DNA from: Methylobacter sp.
Lineage (GTDB): Bacteria; Pseudomonadota; Gammaproteobacteria; Methylococcales; Methylomonadaceae
DNA length: 60,378 nucleotides
Direction: 5' to 3'
Assembly (NCBI RefSeq): GCF_023227905.1
Contig: NZ_JALOCF010000022.1
Location: 1 to 60,378, forward strand
The notes under the pieces are model-generated. The model made no database searches, had not been told where the DNA came from, and saw only the letters and a list, made by a program, of their open reading frames with translations. This document shows positions 15,939 to 23,222 of this stretch, piece after piece. The stretch's first letter is position 1. Each line of letters opens with the position of its first letter. A program made the translations under genes and the position numbers.

Positions 15939-17035
15939 GCATTTTAATCCGCCCCGCCCTGCTGACCGATCTTGACCAACTGGTTCTGCTTGAAAAAACC
16001 TGTTTCGACTCCGACCAGTTAAGCCGGCGCAGTTTCAAGCATTGGATAAGCACGGAACATCGCGCACTGCTGGTTGCGGAGCAGGAAAAAGTAATCACCG
16101 GCTATGTGCTGATTATTTATCACCCCGGCACCCGGCTGGCCAGAGTCTATTCGCTGGCCGTCGCCCCATCGCAAAGAGGCGCCGGTATCGCCAAACAGCT
16201 GATGGCGGCAGGCGAACAGGCCGCCAACGAGGCAGGCAGGCTGTACCTGCGCCTTGAAGTCAGTGTCGATAACACGGCGGCGATCAAACTTTACCAATCG
16301 CTGGGTTACCAGAAATTCGGCATCTACCGCGATTACTATCAAGATCATAAAGATGCATTGCGTTATCAGAAACGCATCCGCCGTTATCGCGATACCCTGC
16401 AGCACCGCTCGGTGCACTGGCTAAGGCAAACCACGCCGTTCACCTGCGGCCCCGCATCGCTGATGATGGCTATGCACGGCTTAAACAGGGCTTATCAACC
16501 CTCGCAAGAAGAAGAGATCAACCTGTGGCGCGAGGCCACAACCATCTTCATGACTTCGGGACATGGCGGCTGCCACCCGATAGGCTTGGCGCTGGCGGCA
16601 AAGCGGCGGCAATTTGCGGTCGAGGTCTGGGTCAACCAAACCGGAACGCTGTTTATCGACGGCGTGCGCAATGAGGAAAAAAAGCAGGTCGTGGAACTGG
16701 TCGATAACTGCTTCAAGCGCGAGGCGCAAGAGCAAGGCATCAAGATACATTACGCCAATATCAGCCAGAATGACCTTATCGGTGCGTTCAAGTCCGGGGC
16801 GATACCGTTGATCCTGATCAGCACCTTTCGGATGGACCGGAAAAAAGCCCCGCACTGGGTGGTCATGAGCGGCTTCGACGATGATTGCCTGTACATGCAC
16901 GACCCGGACCCCGAAGAAGGACGGCAAAGCGAACTCGACTGCCAGTTTATTCCTATCGCCTGCGAGGATTTCGAGAAAATGTCCAGTTTCGGCAAAAATA
17001 GGCTCAGGACGGCGGTGATTCTTTGGCCTGGGTAA
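15935..17035 (+). CDS. GNAT acetyltransferase fused to C39-like cysteine peptidase
   Basis: A two-domain protein of 366 residues when started at TTG 15935. That start overlaps the previous stop as TTGA; earlier in-frame starts would run deep into the upstream gene. The N-terminal GNAT domain (about 1-140) has the acetyl-CoA loop SLAVAPSQRGAGIAKQL and the C-terminal NTAAIKLYQSLGYQ motif. The C-terminal domain (about 155-366) is a C39-type papain-fold peptidase with Cys171 in TPFTCGPAS, His307 in APHWVVMSGF and Asp in MHDPD. The fusion predicts acetylation of an amino group together with peptide cleavage. No signal peptide. It completes the ATP-grasp/DUF2817 locus. Confidence 0.88.
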   Translation: MSILIRPALLTDLDQLVLLEKTCFDSDQLSRRSFKHWISTEHRALLVAEQEKVITGYVLIIYHPGTRLARVYSLAVAPSQRGAGIAKQLMAAGEQAANEAGRLYLRLEVSVDNTAAIKLYQSLGYQKFGIYRDYYQDHKDALRYQKRIRRYRDTLQHRSVHWLRQTTPFTCGPASLMMAMHGLNRAYQPSQEEEINLWREATTIFMTSGHGGCHPIGLALAAKRRQFAVEVWVNQTGTLFIDGVRNEEKKQVVELVDNCFKREAQEQGIKIHYANISQNDLIGAFKSGAIPLILISTFRMDRKKAPHWVVMSGFDDDCLYMHDPDPEEGRQSELDCQFIPIACEDFEKMSSFGKNRLRTAVILWPG

Positions 17036-17077
17036 GCAGCAACTAGAGGCTTCCATATACGAACTTAAAGATATGAC

Positions 17078-17138
17078 ACCATGAAGAACATGAAGGACAC
17101 GAAGTTTTTTTCTTCATGAACTTCATGTGCTTCATGGT
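17078..17138. repeat. Dispersed palindrome, CACGAAG family, copy 2
   Basis: ACCATGAAG at 17078 and CTTCATGGT ending at 17138 are inverted, with further GAAG/CTTC pairs between them, including ATGAAGGACACGAAG. It fills the gap between the C39 gene and the 4.5S RNA gene together with copy 3. Confidence 0.6.
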
Positions 17139-17215
17139 TTTACGCCTAGCTTGATGCGTATGGATATGTACCCCGCCCTTAACGTTAGTAAGCCGTATCG
17201 GACAGACTGATTAAC

Positions 17216-17278
17216 CACCACGAAGTTCACGAAGAAAATGACCAAGTAAAACTTCGCGTCCTTCGTGCCTTCGTGGTG
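17216..17278. repeat. Dispersed palindrome, CACGAAG family, copy 3
   Basis: CACCACGAAG (17216-17225) pairs perfectly with CTTCGTGGTG (17269-17278), with inner CACGAAG and CTTCGCG/CTTCGTG stretches. It is the third member of the family in this window. Confidence 0.65.
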
Positions 17279-17306
17279 AATTTTCAAAATATATGCCATT
17301 TCCGGC

Positions 17307-17335
17307 TTGTGTTATGAAACCGATTCAACGATAAT
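17307..17335 (+). promoter_or_regulatory. Candidate sigma-70 promoter for the 4.5S RNA
   Basis: TTGTGT (17307-17312) and GATAAT (17330-17335) are separated by 17 bases and lie 35 bases before the mature 5' end of the RNA. That leaves a short leader such as is normally trimmed by RNase P. Proposed from spacing and match only. Confidence 0.35.
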
Positions 17336-17369
17336 AGCCGTCCTTTAGCCAGTACGGCTAATGTTTTAT

Positions 17370-17479
17370 GGTGATCGTGTCGGTCCTCCCGCAACGATAC
17401 GCTGTGAACCCCGCCAGGCCCGGAAGGGAGCAACGGTAACAGCAGATTCGTGTGCCGGGATGTGGCTGGCATGGTCACC
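17370..17479 (+). ncRNA. ffs: Signal recognition particle 4.5S RNA
   Basis: Bacterial small SRP RNA, the partner of Ffh in co-translational membrane targeting. The diagnostic core is present: CTCCCGCAACGATACGCTGT, then AGGCCCGGAAGGGAGCAAC (the Ffh-binding tip with its GGAA loop and asymmetric A-containing bulge), then GTGTGCCGGGATGTGGCTGG. The ends pair over 14 positions with some G-U pairs (GGTGATCGTGTCGG with CTGGCATGGTCACC), which sets the limits given. Length of about 110 matches the E. coli RNA. Position immediately before dnaX is a common gammaproteobacterial arrangement. Confidence 0.95.
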
Positions 17480-17510
17480 GCCCAAACATACTTACCTTTT
17501 CGAGCCTGCA

Positions 17511-19136
17511 ATGAACTATCAGGTTCTCGCCAGAAAGTGGCGTCCCCATAATTTCACAGAAGTTGTCGGACAAGAGCATGTCGTCAAATCGTTAATGAAC
17601 GCTTTGCAGCATGATCGACTGCACCACGCCTATTTATTTACCGGAACGCGCGGCGTCGGCAAAACCACCATTGCCCGGATTTTAGCCAAAGCCATCAATT
17701 GCGAAAATCTCCAGGATTTTAATCCTTGCGGCGAATGCAGCGTGTGCCGAGACTTGGACGAAGGACGTTTTCTGGATTTAATCGAGGTCGACGCGGCATC
17801 GCGCACCAAGGTTGAAGATACTCGCGATTTACTCGACAACGCGCAATACGCGCCCAATCAAGGCCGCTATAAAGTCTACCTGATTGACGAAGTACACATG
17901 CTGTCCGGGCACAGCTTCAATGCCTTGCTGAAAACACTGGAAGAGCCGCCTCCGCACGTAAAATTCCTGCTGGCCACCACCGATCCCCATAAAATTCCCG
18001 TCACCGTGCTGTCCCGCTGCTTGCAGTTTAACCTCAAGCGTTTACTGCCCGGCCAGATTTTTACCCAGATGGAATTCATCCTTCAGCAGGAACACATTGA
18101 AGCTGAACCGGCTGCTCTAAAATTATTATCGCGTGCCGCGGACGGCAGCATGCGCGACGGCTTAAGCCTGCTCGACCAGGCTATTGTCTACGGCAACGGC
18201 AAAGTCGGCACGGAAGATGTCAACGCGATGCTGGGCACCGTGGCGCAACAGCCTGTTGATGACATTTTAACGGCCCTGGCCGAGGGCGATGCCAAGGCAA
18301 TACTCGATAAAATAAATGAGGTATCCAACTTAACGCCGGACTTTAGCGATGTGCTGCAACAGATTTTGCAAGTCCTGCATCGCATCGCACTGGTACAACA
18401 AATACCCACGGCAATTGACCATGATTTTGATGCGGATATGATTGCCGCGCTAGCAGGCAAATTGACTCCCGAAGATGTCCAGCTTTATTACCAGATAGGT
18501 CTGGTAGGACAACGGGACCTGGATTTGGCGCCCGACCCACGCAGCGGTTTTGAGATGGTCATGTTGCGTATGCTGACTTTCAGGCCGGCCGGCATAGTGT
18601 CTGCGCCGGCCAAACCGGCCCAGGTTCGCCAACCCGTAAACAAGCCCCAAACACAGCCAGTCCATAATCAAGCGCCGCCTGTTTATAACCCGGCGGCAGC
18701 AGAGCAAAATTCCATTGCCGCTGAAAAAACCGTACAGGAAATTGCCGTCGTTCAAAAGCACGATAGCACTTGGATGGAAATCGTCGCGGCAATGAAGATT
18801 AGCGGCTTAACCCGAGAACTGGCTCATAATTGCGTACTGGAAAATATTGACGATTCCGTCTGCACCTTGATATTGGATTCGGGACATAAGCAACTACGCA
18901 GCAGTCGCACCGAAGAAAATTTACAAAAGGCGTTGCAGGCTTATCGCAAGGCACCGTTGAAGCTGGTGATCACCACCGAAAAGGTCACGGTTGCCACACC
19001 TGCCGTACAATTAACCAAAGCGCGCGAAGACAAGCAGCAGGCAGCGGTTGACGCTATTAATTCAGATGAAAATGTCCAGGCTTTAAAAGACCACTTGGGC
19101 GCCAGAGTCATGCCCGGTACCATAGAGCCCACCTAA
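17511..19136 (+). CDS. dnaX: DNA polymerase III subunit tau (gamma/tau)
   Basis: Clamp-loader ATPase of the replicative polymerase, 541 residues from ATG 17511. A longer reading would begin inside the 4.5S RNA gene, so I reject it. MNYQVLARKWRP is the standard N terminus. Walker A is GTRGVGKTT (about 45-53), zinc Cys lie at 64, 73, 76 and 79, Walker B is YLIDEVHML, and the SRC motif is TVLSRCLQF. After a low-complexity linker (about 375-440) comes a shortened tau C-terminal domain. No good A-rich slippery heptamer in the correct register is visible, so a separate gamma form by frameshift is not supported. The next genes are ybaB and recR, the usual recombination/replication operon. Confidence 0.95.
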   Translation: MNYQVLARKWRPHNFTEVVGQEHVVKSLMNALQHDRLHHAYLFTGTRGVGKTTIARILAKAINCENLQDFNPCGECSVCRDLDEGRFLDLIEVDAASRTKVEDTRDLLDNAQYAPNQGRYKVYLIDEVHMLSGHSFNALLKTLEEPPPHVKFLLATTDPHKIPVTVLSRCLQFNLKRLLPGQIFTQMEFILQQEHIEAEPAALKLLSRAADGSMRDGLSLLDQAIVYGNGKVGTEDVNAMLGTVAQQPVDDILTALAEGDAKAILDKINEVSNLTPDFSDVLQQILQVLHRIALVQQIPTAIDHDFDADMIAALAGKLTPEDVQLYYQIGLVGQRDLDLAPDPRSGFEMVMLRMLTFRPAGIVSAPAKPAQVRQPVNKPQTQPVHNQAPPVYNPAAAEQNSIAAEKTVQEIAVVQKHDSTWMEIVAAMKISGLTRELAHNCVLENIDDSVCTLILDSGHKQLRSSRTEENLQKALQAYRKAPLKLVITTEKVTVATPAVQLTKAREDKQQAAVDAINSDENVQALKDHLGARVMPGTIEPT

Positions 19137-19168
19137 CAAGTACCCGTTTAACGAAACAGGAGAAGCAA

Positions 19169-19492
19169 ATGAAAAATGCACTCGGCAACATCATGCAACA
19201 AGCCCAAAAAATGCAGGAAGACCTGAAAAAAGCACAGGAAGAGCTTAATGCCATGCAGGTCATGGGCGAAGCCGGCGGCGGTCTGGTGACGATCCTGATG
19301 ACCGGCAAACGCGAAGCCAGAAAGGTCACCATTGATCCCTCCTTGCTGGGCGAAGACAAGGATATGCTGGAAGACCTGGTGGCGGCGGCCATCAACGATG
19401 CGGTCAATAAAGTCGCTAAAATGAAAAAAGAGAAAATGGCGGACGTCACATCGGGGCTGCCCTTGCCTCCCGGATTCCAGCTGCCTTTCTAA
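19169..19492 (+). CDS. ybaB: YbaB/EbfC nucleoid-associated protein
   Basis: A 107-residue DNA-binding protein of the YbaB/EbfC family, which forms dimers with helical arms and sits on the nucleoid. The helical N-terminal arm (LGNIMQQAQKMQEDLKKAQ) precedes the beta core (GGGLVTILMTGKREARKVTI). The C terminus ends with the typical Gly/Pro-rich GLPLPPGFQLPF. The family's normal length is matched. A clear ribosome site (CAGGAGAAG at about 19158) fixes the start. It lies between dnaX and recR, with only one base before recR. Confidence 0.95.
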   Translation: MKNALGNIMQQAQKMQEDLKKAQEELNAMQVMGEAGGGLVTILMTGKREARKVTIDPSLLGEDKDMLEDLVAAAINDAVNKVAKMKKEKMADVTSGLPLPPGFQLPF

Positions 19493-19493
19493 T

Positions 19494-20090
19494 ATGCATA
19501 GAAAAGGCTTATTGGGGCAATTAATCCAGAATCTGTGCTGCCTGCCCGGCGTCGGTCCTAAAACCGCTCAGCGGATGGCGTTTCATCTGCTCCAGCGCGA
19601 CCGCAACGGCGCAAAAACGCTAGCTCAAACGCTGCTGAGGGCAATTGAAGAAATAGGCCACTGCCGGCAATGCCGCACTTTGACCGAAGGTGACATCTGC
19701 GACATCTGCGCCGATAAGTCAAGAGACGACTCCGTTGTCTGCATCGTGGAAAGCCCGTCCGATGTATGGATTGTCGACCAGGCAACCGTCTTTAAAGGAC
19801 GCTATTTTGTATTGCATGGCCGGTTATCGCCGCTGGACGGCATAGGACCCGATGAACTCGGTCTGGATCAACTTGAACAGCAGTTGGCAACAGGCCGCGT
19901 CAAGGAACTGATACTGGCGACCAATTCCACGGTTGAAGGCGAGGCCACCGCCTATTTCATCAGCGAACTGGCCAGGAAGCACCACGTACTGGCGAGCCGG
20001 ATCGCCCACGGCGTGCCCATGGGCGGCGAACTGGAGTTTACCGACAGCAGCACCTTATCGCATGCTTTTAATGGCCGCACAGGAATGTAA
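19494..20090 (+). CDS. recR: Recombination mediator protein RecR
   Basis: A 198-residue RecR, which works with RecF and RecO to load RecA at gaps. The helix-hairpin-helix CCLPGVGPKTAQRMAFHLL is at about residues 15-33. A four-Cys zinc finger (CRQCRTLTEGDICDIC) is near 57-72. The Toprim domain follows (VCIVESPSDVW and later GHRLSPLDGIGP-like segment), ending GVPMGGELEF. Length and order fit the family. It is the last gene of the dnaX operon. Confidence 0.96.
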   Translation: MHRKGLLGQLIQNLCCLPGVGPKTAQRMAFHLLQRDRNGAKTLAQTLLRAIEEIGHCRQCRTLTEGDICDICADKSRDDSVVCIVESPSDVWIVDQATVFKGRYFVLHGRLSPLDGIGPDELGLDQLEQQLATGRVKELILATNSTVEGEATAYFISELARKHHVLASRIAHGVPMGGELEFTDSSTLSHAFNGRTGM

Positions 20091-20703
20091 AGGCCGCCGC
20101 TACAGTTTCAAATAACTTGCCTTTGACACCCTTAACCTCAACCAGCCACCATCCCGGATTAACAGCCGGCACTTGAGACCACCGGTCTATGCAATAAGCA
20201 AAAAATCACAACAGTCCCTCATTGCGATACTGCGAGACTAACCTCCCTTTGCTTATAAGTTACGTCCCTTGTTAGCCTTTCGAATCGTGAACGTAACTTA
20301 TTTTTATAAATTCTCTAAAGTTTTTAGCATTTCTGCCGATCCCAATCTTTGGTGGCAGAAAATAATAAGCTCATTAGCCATAAATAAAATCGCCACCCTA
20401 CTAACTTGCAAATTCGCCTCAGCACACCGTAAGTACGACGTCGGACTGATGGCTTAACCCAGCATAAAGACTGGTGCAGGTTGCTTCGACAGGTTCAAGA
20501 CAAAGACCTTACGCTCAGAGGGTATGACGCTTCGAGCTACGGGCAAAAATAATCAAAACCTGCGCAGCAAAGTGGGCAACGGAAATATTCCGTCCCATTA
20601 ATTATGGATTCCCGTATATAAACGATAGTTAAGCCCTAGCAGTCGTTTTATCAGCCGGGAATTACCGACAGCATCAAACTGGTTCCAACAGAGGGGAGTC
20701 GCC
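20091..20703 (+). other. 613-base intergenic region with one terminator-like hairpin
   Basis: No convincing gene. An 11-bp perfect inverted repeat, ATAAGTTACGT (20255-20265) with ACGTAACTTAT (20291-20301), is followed directly by TTTT and could end recR operon transcripts. A degenerate TTCGACAGGTTCAAG...CTCAGAGG segment near 20488-20520 resembles the motif inside the 6551-6738 element. A 62-codon open frame at 20269-20457 overlaps the hairpin and looks accidental. The last 20 bases hold the strong ribosome site of the leader ORF. Confidence 0.4.
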
Positions 20704-20766
20704 ATGTTTTGCTTTATTCTTCGCGCCGATCAGTCGACCAAGACCCTTGAGGTCATCTCGCCATGA
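20704..20766 (+). CDS. 20-residue leader peptide ORF coupled to the regulator gene
   Basis: ATG at 20704 is preceded by a strong ribosome site (AGAGGGGAG, about 20689-20697) and opens a 20-codon frame, MFCFILRADQSTKTLEVISP. Its TGA stop (20764-20766) overlaps the ATG of the regulator (20763) as ATGA. The regulator itself has no better ribosome site. The arrangement suggests translation of the short ORF delivers ribosomes to the regulator gene. It could instead be a remnant of a longer upstream gene. It has no recognisable homology. Confidence 0.45.
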   Translation: MFCFILRADQSTKTLEVISP

Positions 20767-21305
20767 TTCGCATCGCCATCCTTGATCACAATACCTACCT
20801 GCTCGACAACATCGCTTCCACCCTGCAACAACCCAGCTTTGCCACTACGACGACGCTCGACACTGAAAACCTGAGCGCATGGCTGGCAAAGCACGGGGTC
20901 GACATGCTGGTTCTACCCTTGCCGAATGAAAATGAGCGACCGGCCACCGCTTCCATCAGCAAGTCGGAAACTGAATTACTTAACGGCAATGGGCAATCGC
21001 TCTGGCAGCTCAATTCATCGCAATTGGAACTGGTTTCTCCCTACGGCAGACTCATCCCGCTATCGCACAACGAATGCTGTATCTTAAGAGCCTTTGCCAA
21101 CGCGAACGGAAATCTGGTCAGCCGCAAGACACTCATCGAAGCCTTGGGCCAGGATTTCTGGCACTACGACGAACGCCGTCTCGAAGCGCTTATAAGCCGC
21201 CTGCGTCGCAAATTGGCTTCTTATGCACCAGAGAGGTTCCCGATTCGGGGAGTTAAGGGGCAAGGCTATTTGTTCGGGGTTACGATACAAACCGTGGAGA
21301 CTTGA
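20763..21305 (+). CDS. Orphan winged-helix (OmpR-type) regulator with reduced receiver
   Basis: A 180-residue protein. The C-terminal 100 residues are an OmpR/PhoB-type winged helix: LSHNECCILRAFANANGNLVSR, then a recognition region EALISRLRRKLA and the wing RGVKGQGYLF. The N terminus starts like a receiver (IRIAILDHNTYLLDNIASTL) but is only about 75 residues. The acidic pair and the phospho-acceptor Asp are not evident, so phosphorylation control is unlikely. No kinase gene is adjacent. The next genes on the same strand encode a secreted heme/lectin protein and a GH72 enzyme, so it may control them; that is inference from proximity. Confidence 0.75.
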   Translation: MIRIAILDHNTYLLDNIASTLQQPSFATTTTLDTENLSAWLAKHGVDMLVLPLPNENERPATASISKSETELLNGNGQSLWQLNSSQLELVSPYGRLIPLSHNECCILRAFANANGNLVSRKTLIEALGQDFWHYDERRLEALISRLRRKLASYAPERFPIRGVKGQGYLFGVTIQTVET

Positions 21306-21487
21306 CGATCGTCAGGAATGGTCAGCAATAAGTCTCATGAATCGAGTATTTTACCAGTGGCCGAGACTGATTAGGTGAGCATCAGGTATTGCACTAGCCT
21401 TTGGCGATTTTATAAAGCCTGATCCCGTTTCGCTGATCAAAGCCAAGTGCAAAGTATTAAATTCAAACCAACATATTAGGTGAAAAT

Positions 21488-23101
21488 ATGAAGTTAGATA
21501 CTGTTTCATTATTGAGTTCCATTGTCATGCTGGCGTCTTTCGCCACCATAGCCGAGGCCGGTTCTGCCTGCACCGTCAATGCTCCAAATAGCGGCACCGT
21601 TAACGGGGCGGCCTTGTGGGGCGACGTGCCTATGGCCAAAGGCCAGTTATCTGCAAGCACTTGCGATGTCGATCAGTTTGCCTGGAATAATTTTTTGTAT
21701 CTGGTGGGCAACGATGCCTCGGGCAAGCCCCGGTTTATGAGTTTGGCGCCATGGTACGACGCCATGCCAAAATCCGGCAAGCCTGTCTGGTCGGGCACGT
21801 ATGCCCCGCTACAGACCGCGCAAATGAATAAAAACATGAATCACCTACAAGCTGGCGACGCCTTTCATCTGCTGGACGTAAACGGCAAAACCGTTAGCTA
21901 TGATATTCGTGTTAATGAGGACTTTGTAAATTACATTGCTGAAAACGGCATGTATACAATTCCGGCTATAAACCAGGCTGCCGCAGCCTTCAATGCCGAT
22001 CCGTCTAAAGGAGGAATATGGTTGCCTCCCACAACCCCCACTTCCACAAAGTCGGCATTAGAGATTAAGACCGCTTGGCGAGACTATGGCAGCAAGCAAA
22101 GCGATTGCCCCGCCGACACTATGCATTGCGAGCAGGACAGTGCCGGGAACTGGTGGGGGCTGATCGGCATGCACTTAGTGCAGAAAACCCCTCTGCATGG
22201 CGAGATGATTTGGGCCTCCTTCGAGCATGTTGCCAATGCGCCTGACTGTGCCGCCGGAGGCAGCAATCCTATCAAACCGAATCCTGCCGGGTTAACAAAC
22301 GGATGGAATCTCTTCAACTACACCACATATACAAACGCTGGCGGTGATGGCACGCAATGCACCTATCCGCAAAGCGGCGTAGCCAATCCTTTGTGCTTAA
22401 CGAATCCCAACCCCTCCGACGATAACAAAACCTGGGTCTCGGTTAATGTGTGCCGCACCGATCAGTTGCCTCCAGCCACCAATTGCGACGCCGCCGCGAG
22501 TAACCTAGCGGTTACCTCTTGCCTAAACAATAACGTGCAAACAAATCTGCCTTCCACTTTAAACAACAAATGGAAAAACTATCAGTTGATCGGTGCGGAA
22601 TGGGGAGCCTGGGGCGCCGCCGCAGGGCAAACTACGCCGCTGGTAGGCTGCTTCAACATTTTTGACGGGAACCCTAAGCCAGGCAGCTCGGTCGGGACCT
22701 TGGGCTTAAGCTGCAATCCCAACAACCCCAATCCTCCAGGCGAAAGCATAATGGGCATTGCCGGTACCAAAAACTTGGCAAACACCACCATGGAAACATG
22801 GATGCAAAAAGACATCAATCTCACCACCGGTCCAAGCACATCACCGACAACATGGACCCAGCAGGATTGCTTCTCATGCCACCAGCCAACGACTGCCTCC
22901 TATCAAGGCGATATGAGCCACTTGTTTGGCCGCGCCCAACAGAAGACCGGCGACGTGCCTGCCGGCCCTATATACAGCAATAGCCAAGCAGAGCAACAGT
23001 GCCCAACAGTATGCGCAAGTGCCGATAGCACATGGAATAAGCAATGGACCACTACAGTGCCAGGTAAAATGTCTGTTTGTGGATGTGTGGCAAATCCCTA
23101 G
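21488..23101 (+). CDS. Secreted c-type heme protein with C-terminal mannan-binding lectin domain
   Basis: A 537-residue exported protein with a signal peptide (about 1-24, cut near AEA/GS). A good ribosome site (AGGTGA at 21478) fixes the start. The main body (about 30-450) is rich in Asn, Trp, Gly and Cys (FAWNNFLYLVG, LIGMHLVQKTPLHGEMIWASFEH) and is an uncharacterised secreted type. One c-heme site, CFSCH, is at 461-465. The last 48 residues (VPAGPIYSNSQAEQQC...QWTTTVPGKMSVCGC) match the MVL-type mannan-binding domain, in its Cys-containing proteobacterial form. Many Cys suggest disulfides. A periplasmic or extracellular redox protein that binds mannan is predicted. The following gene is a GH72 glucanosyltransferase. 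Reaction unknown. Confidence 0.78.
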   Translation: MKLDTVSLLSSIVMLASFATIAEAGSACTVNAPNSGTVNGAALWGDVPMAKGQLSASTCDVDQFAWNNFLYLVGNDASGKPRFMSLAPWYDAMPKSGKPVWSGTYAPLQTAQMNKNMNHLQAGDAFHLLDVNGKTVSYDIRVNEDFVNYIAENGMYTIPAINQAAAAFNADPSKGGIWLPPTTPTSTKSALEIKTAWRDYGSKQSDCPADTMHCEQDSAGNWWGLIGMHLVQKTPLHGEMIWASFEHVANAPDCAAGGSNPIKPNPAGLTNGWNLFNYTTYTNAGGDGTQCTYPQSGVANPLCLTNPNPSDDNKTWVSVNVCRTDQLPPATNCDAAASNLAVTSCLNNNVQTNLPSTLNNKWKNYQLIGAEWGAWGAAAGQTTPLVGCFNIFDGNPKPGSSVGTLGLSCNPNNPNPPGESIMGIAGTKNLANTTMETWMQKDINLTTGPSTSPTTWTQQDCFSCHQPTTASYQGDMSHLFGRAQQKTGDVPAGPIYSNSQAEQQCPTVCASADSTWNKQWTTTVPGKMSVCGCVANP

Positions 23102-23111
23102 AGGAAATAAA

Positions 23112-23152
23112 GCGCCAGGTCTGTTACTGCAAGGCCTGGCGCCCTGGCTTTT
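23112..23152 (+). terminator. Hairpin after the heme/lectin gene, possible terminator
   Basis: GCGCCAGG (23112-23119) pairs perfectly with CCTGGCGC (23135-23142) across a 15-base loop, and TTTT follows within ten bases. It begins 11 bases after the stop. It could reduce read-through into the GH72 gene. Confidence 0.45.
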
Positions 23153-23222
23153 CGTGATCGGCTATCACTATCTTCATGATCGGTTTTAATTAAATGTGTT
23201 ATTCAACGAATAAGGTAATGTT

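Noticed and set aside
17361..17510. Upstream extension of dnaX
   Set aside because: The extra 50 codons overlap the 4.5S RNA gene and are not homologous to DnaX; ATG 17511 gives the standard N terminus.
18715..18735. A-rich GAAAAAAC stretch as a dnaX frameshift site
   Set aside because: The codon register (GAA AAA ACC) does not fit the A AAA AAG type heptamer and no supporting hairpin is evident.
20269..20457. 62-codon open frame after recR
   Set aside because: It overlaps a hairpin, has no ribosome site and shows no protein-like pattern.
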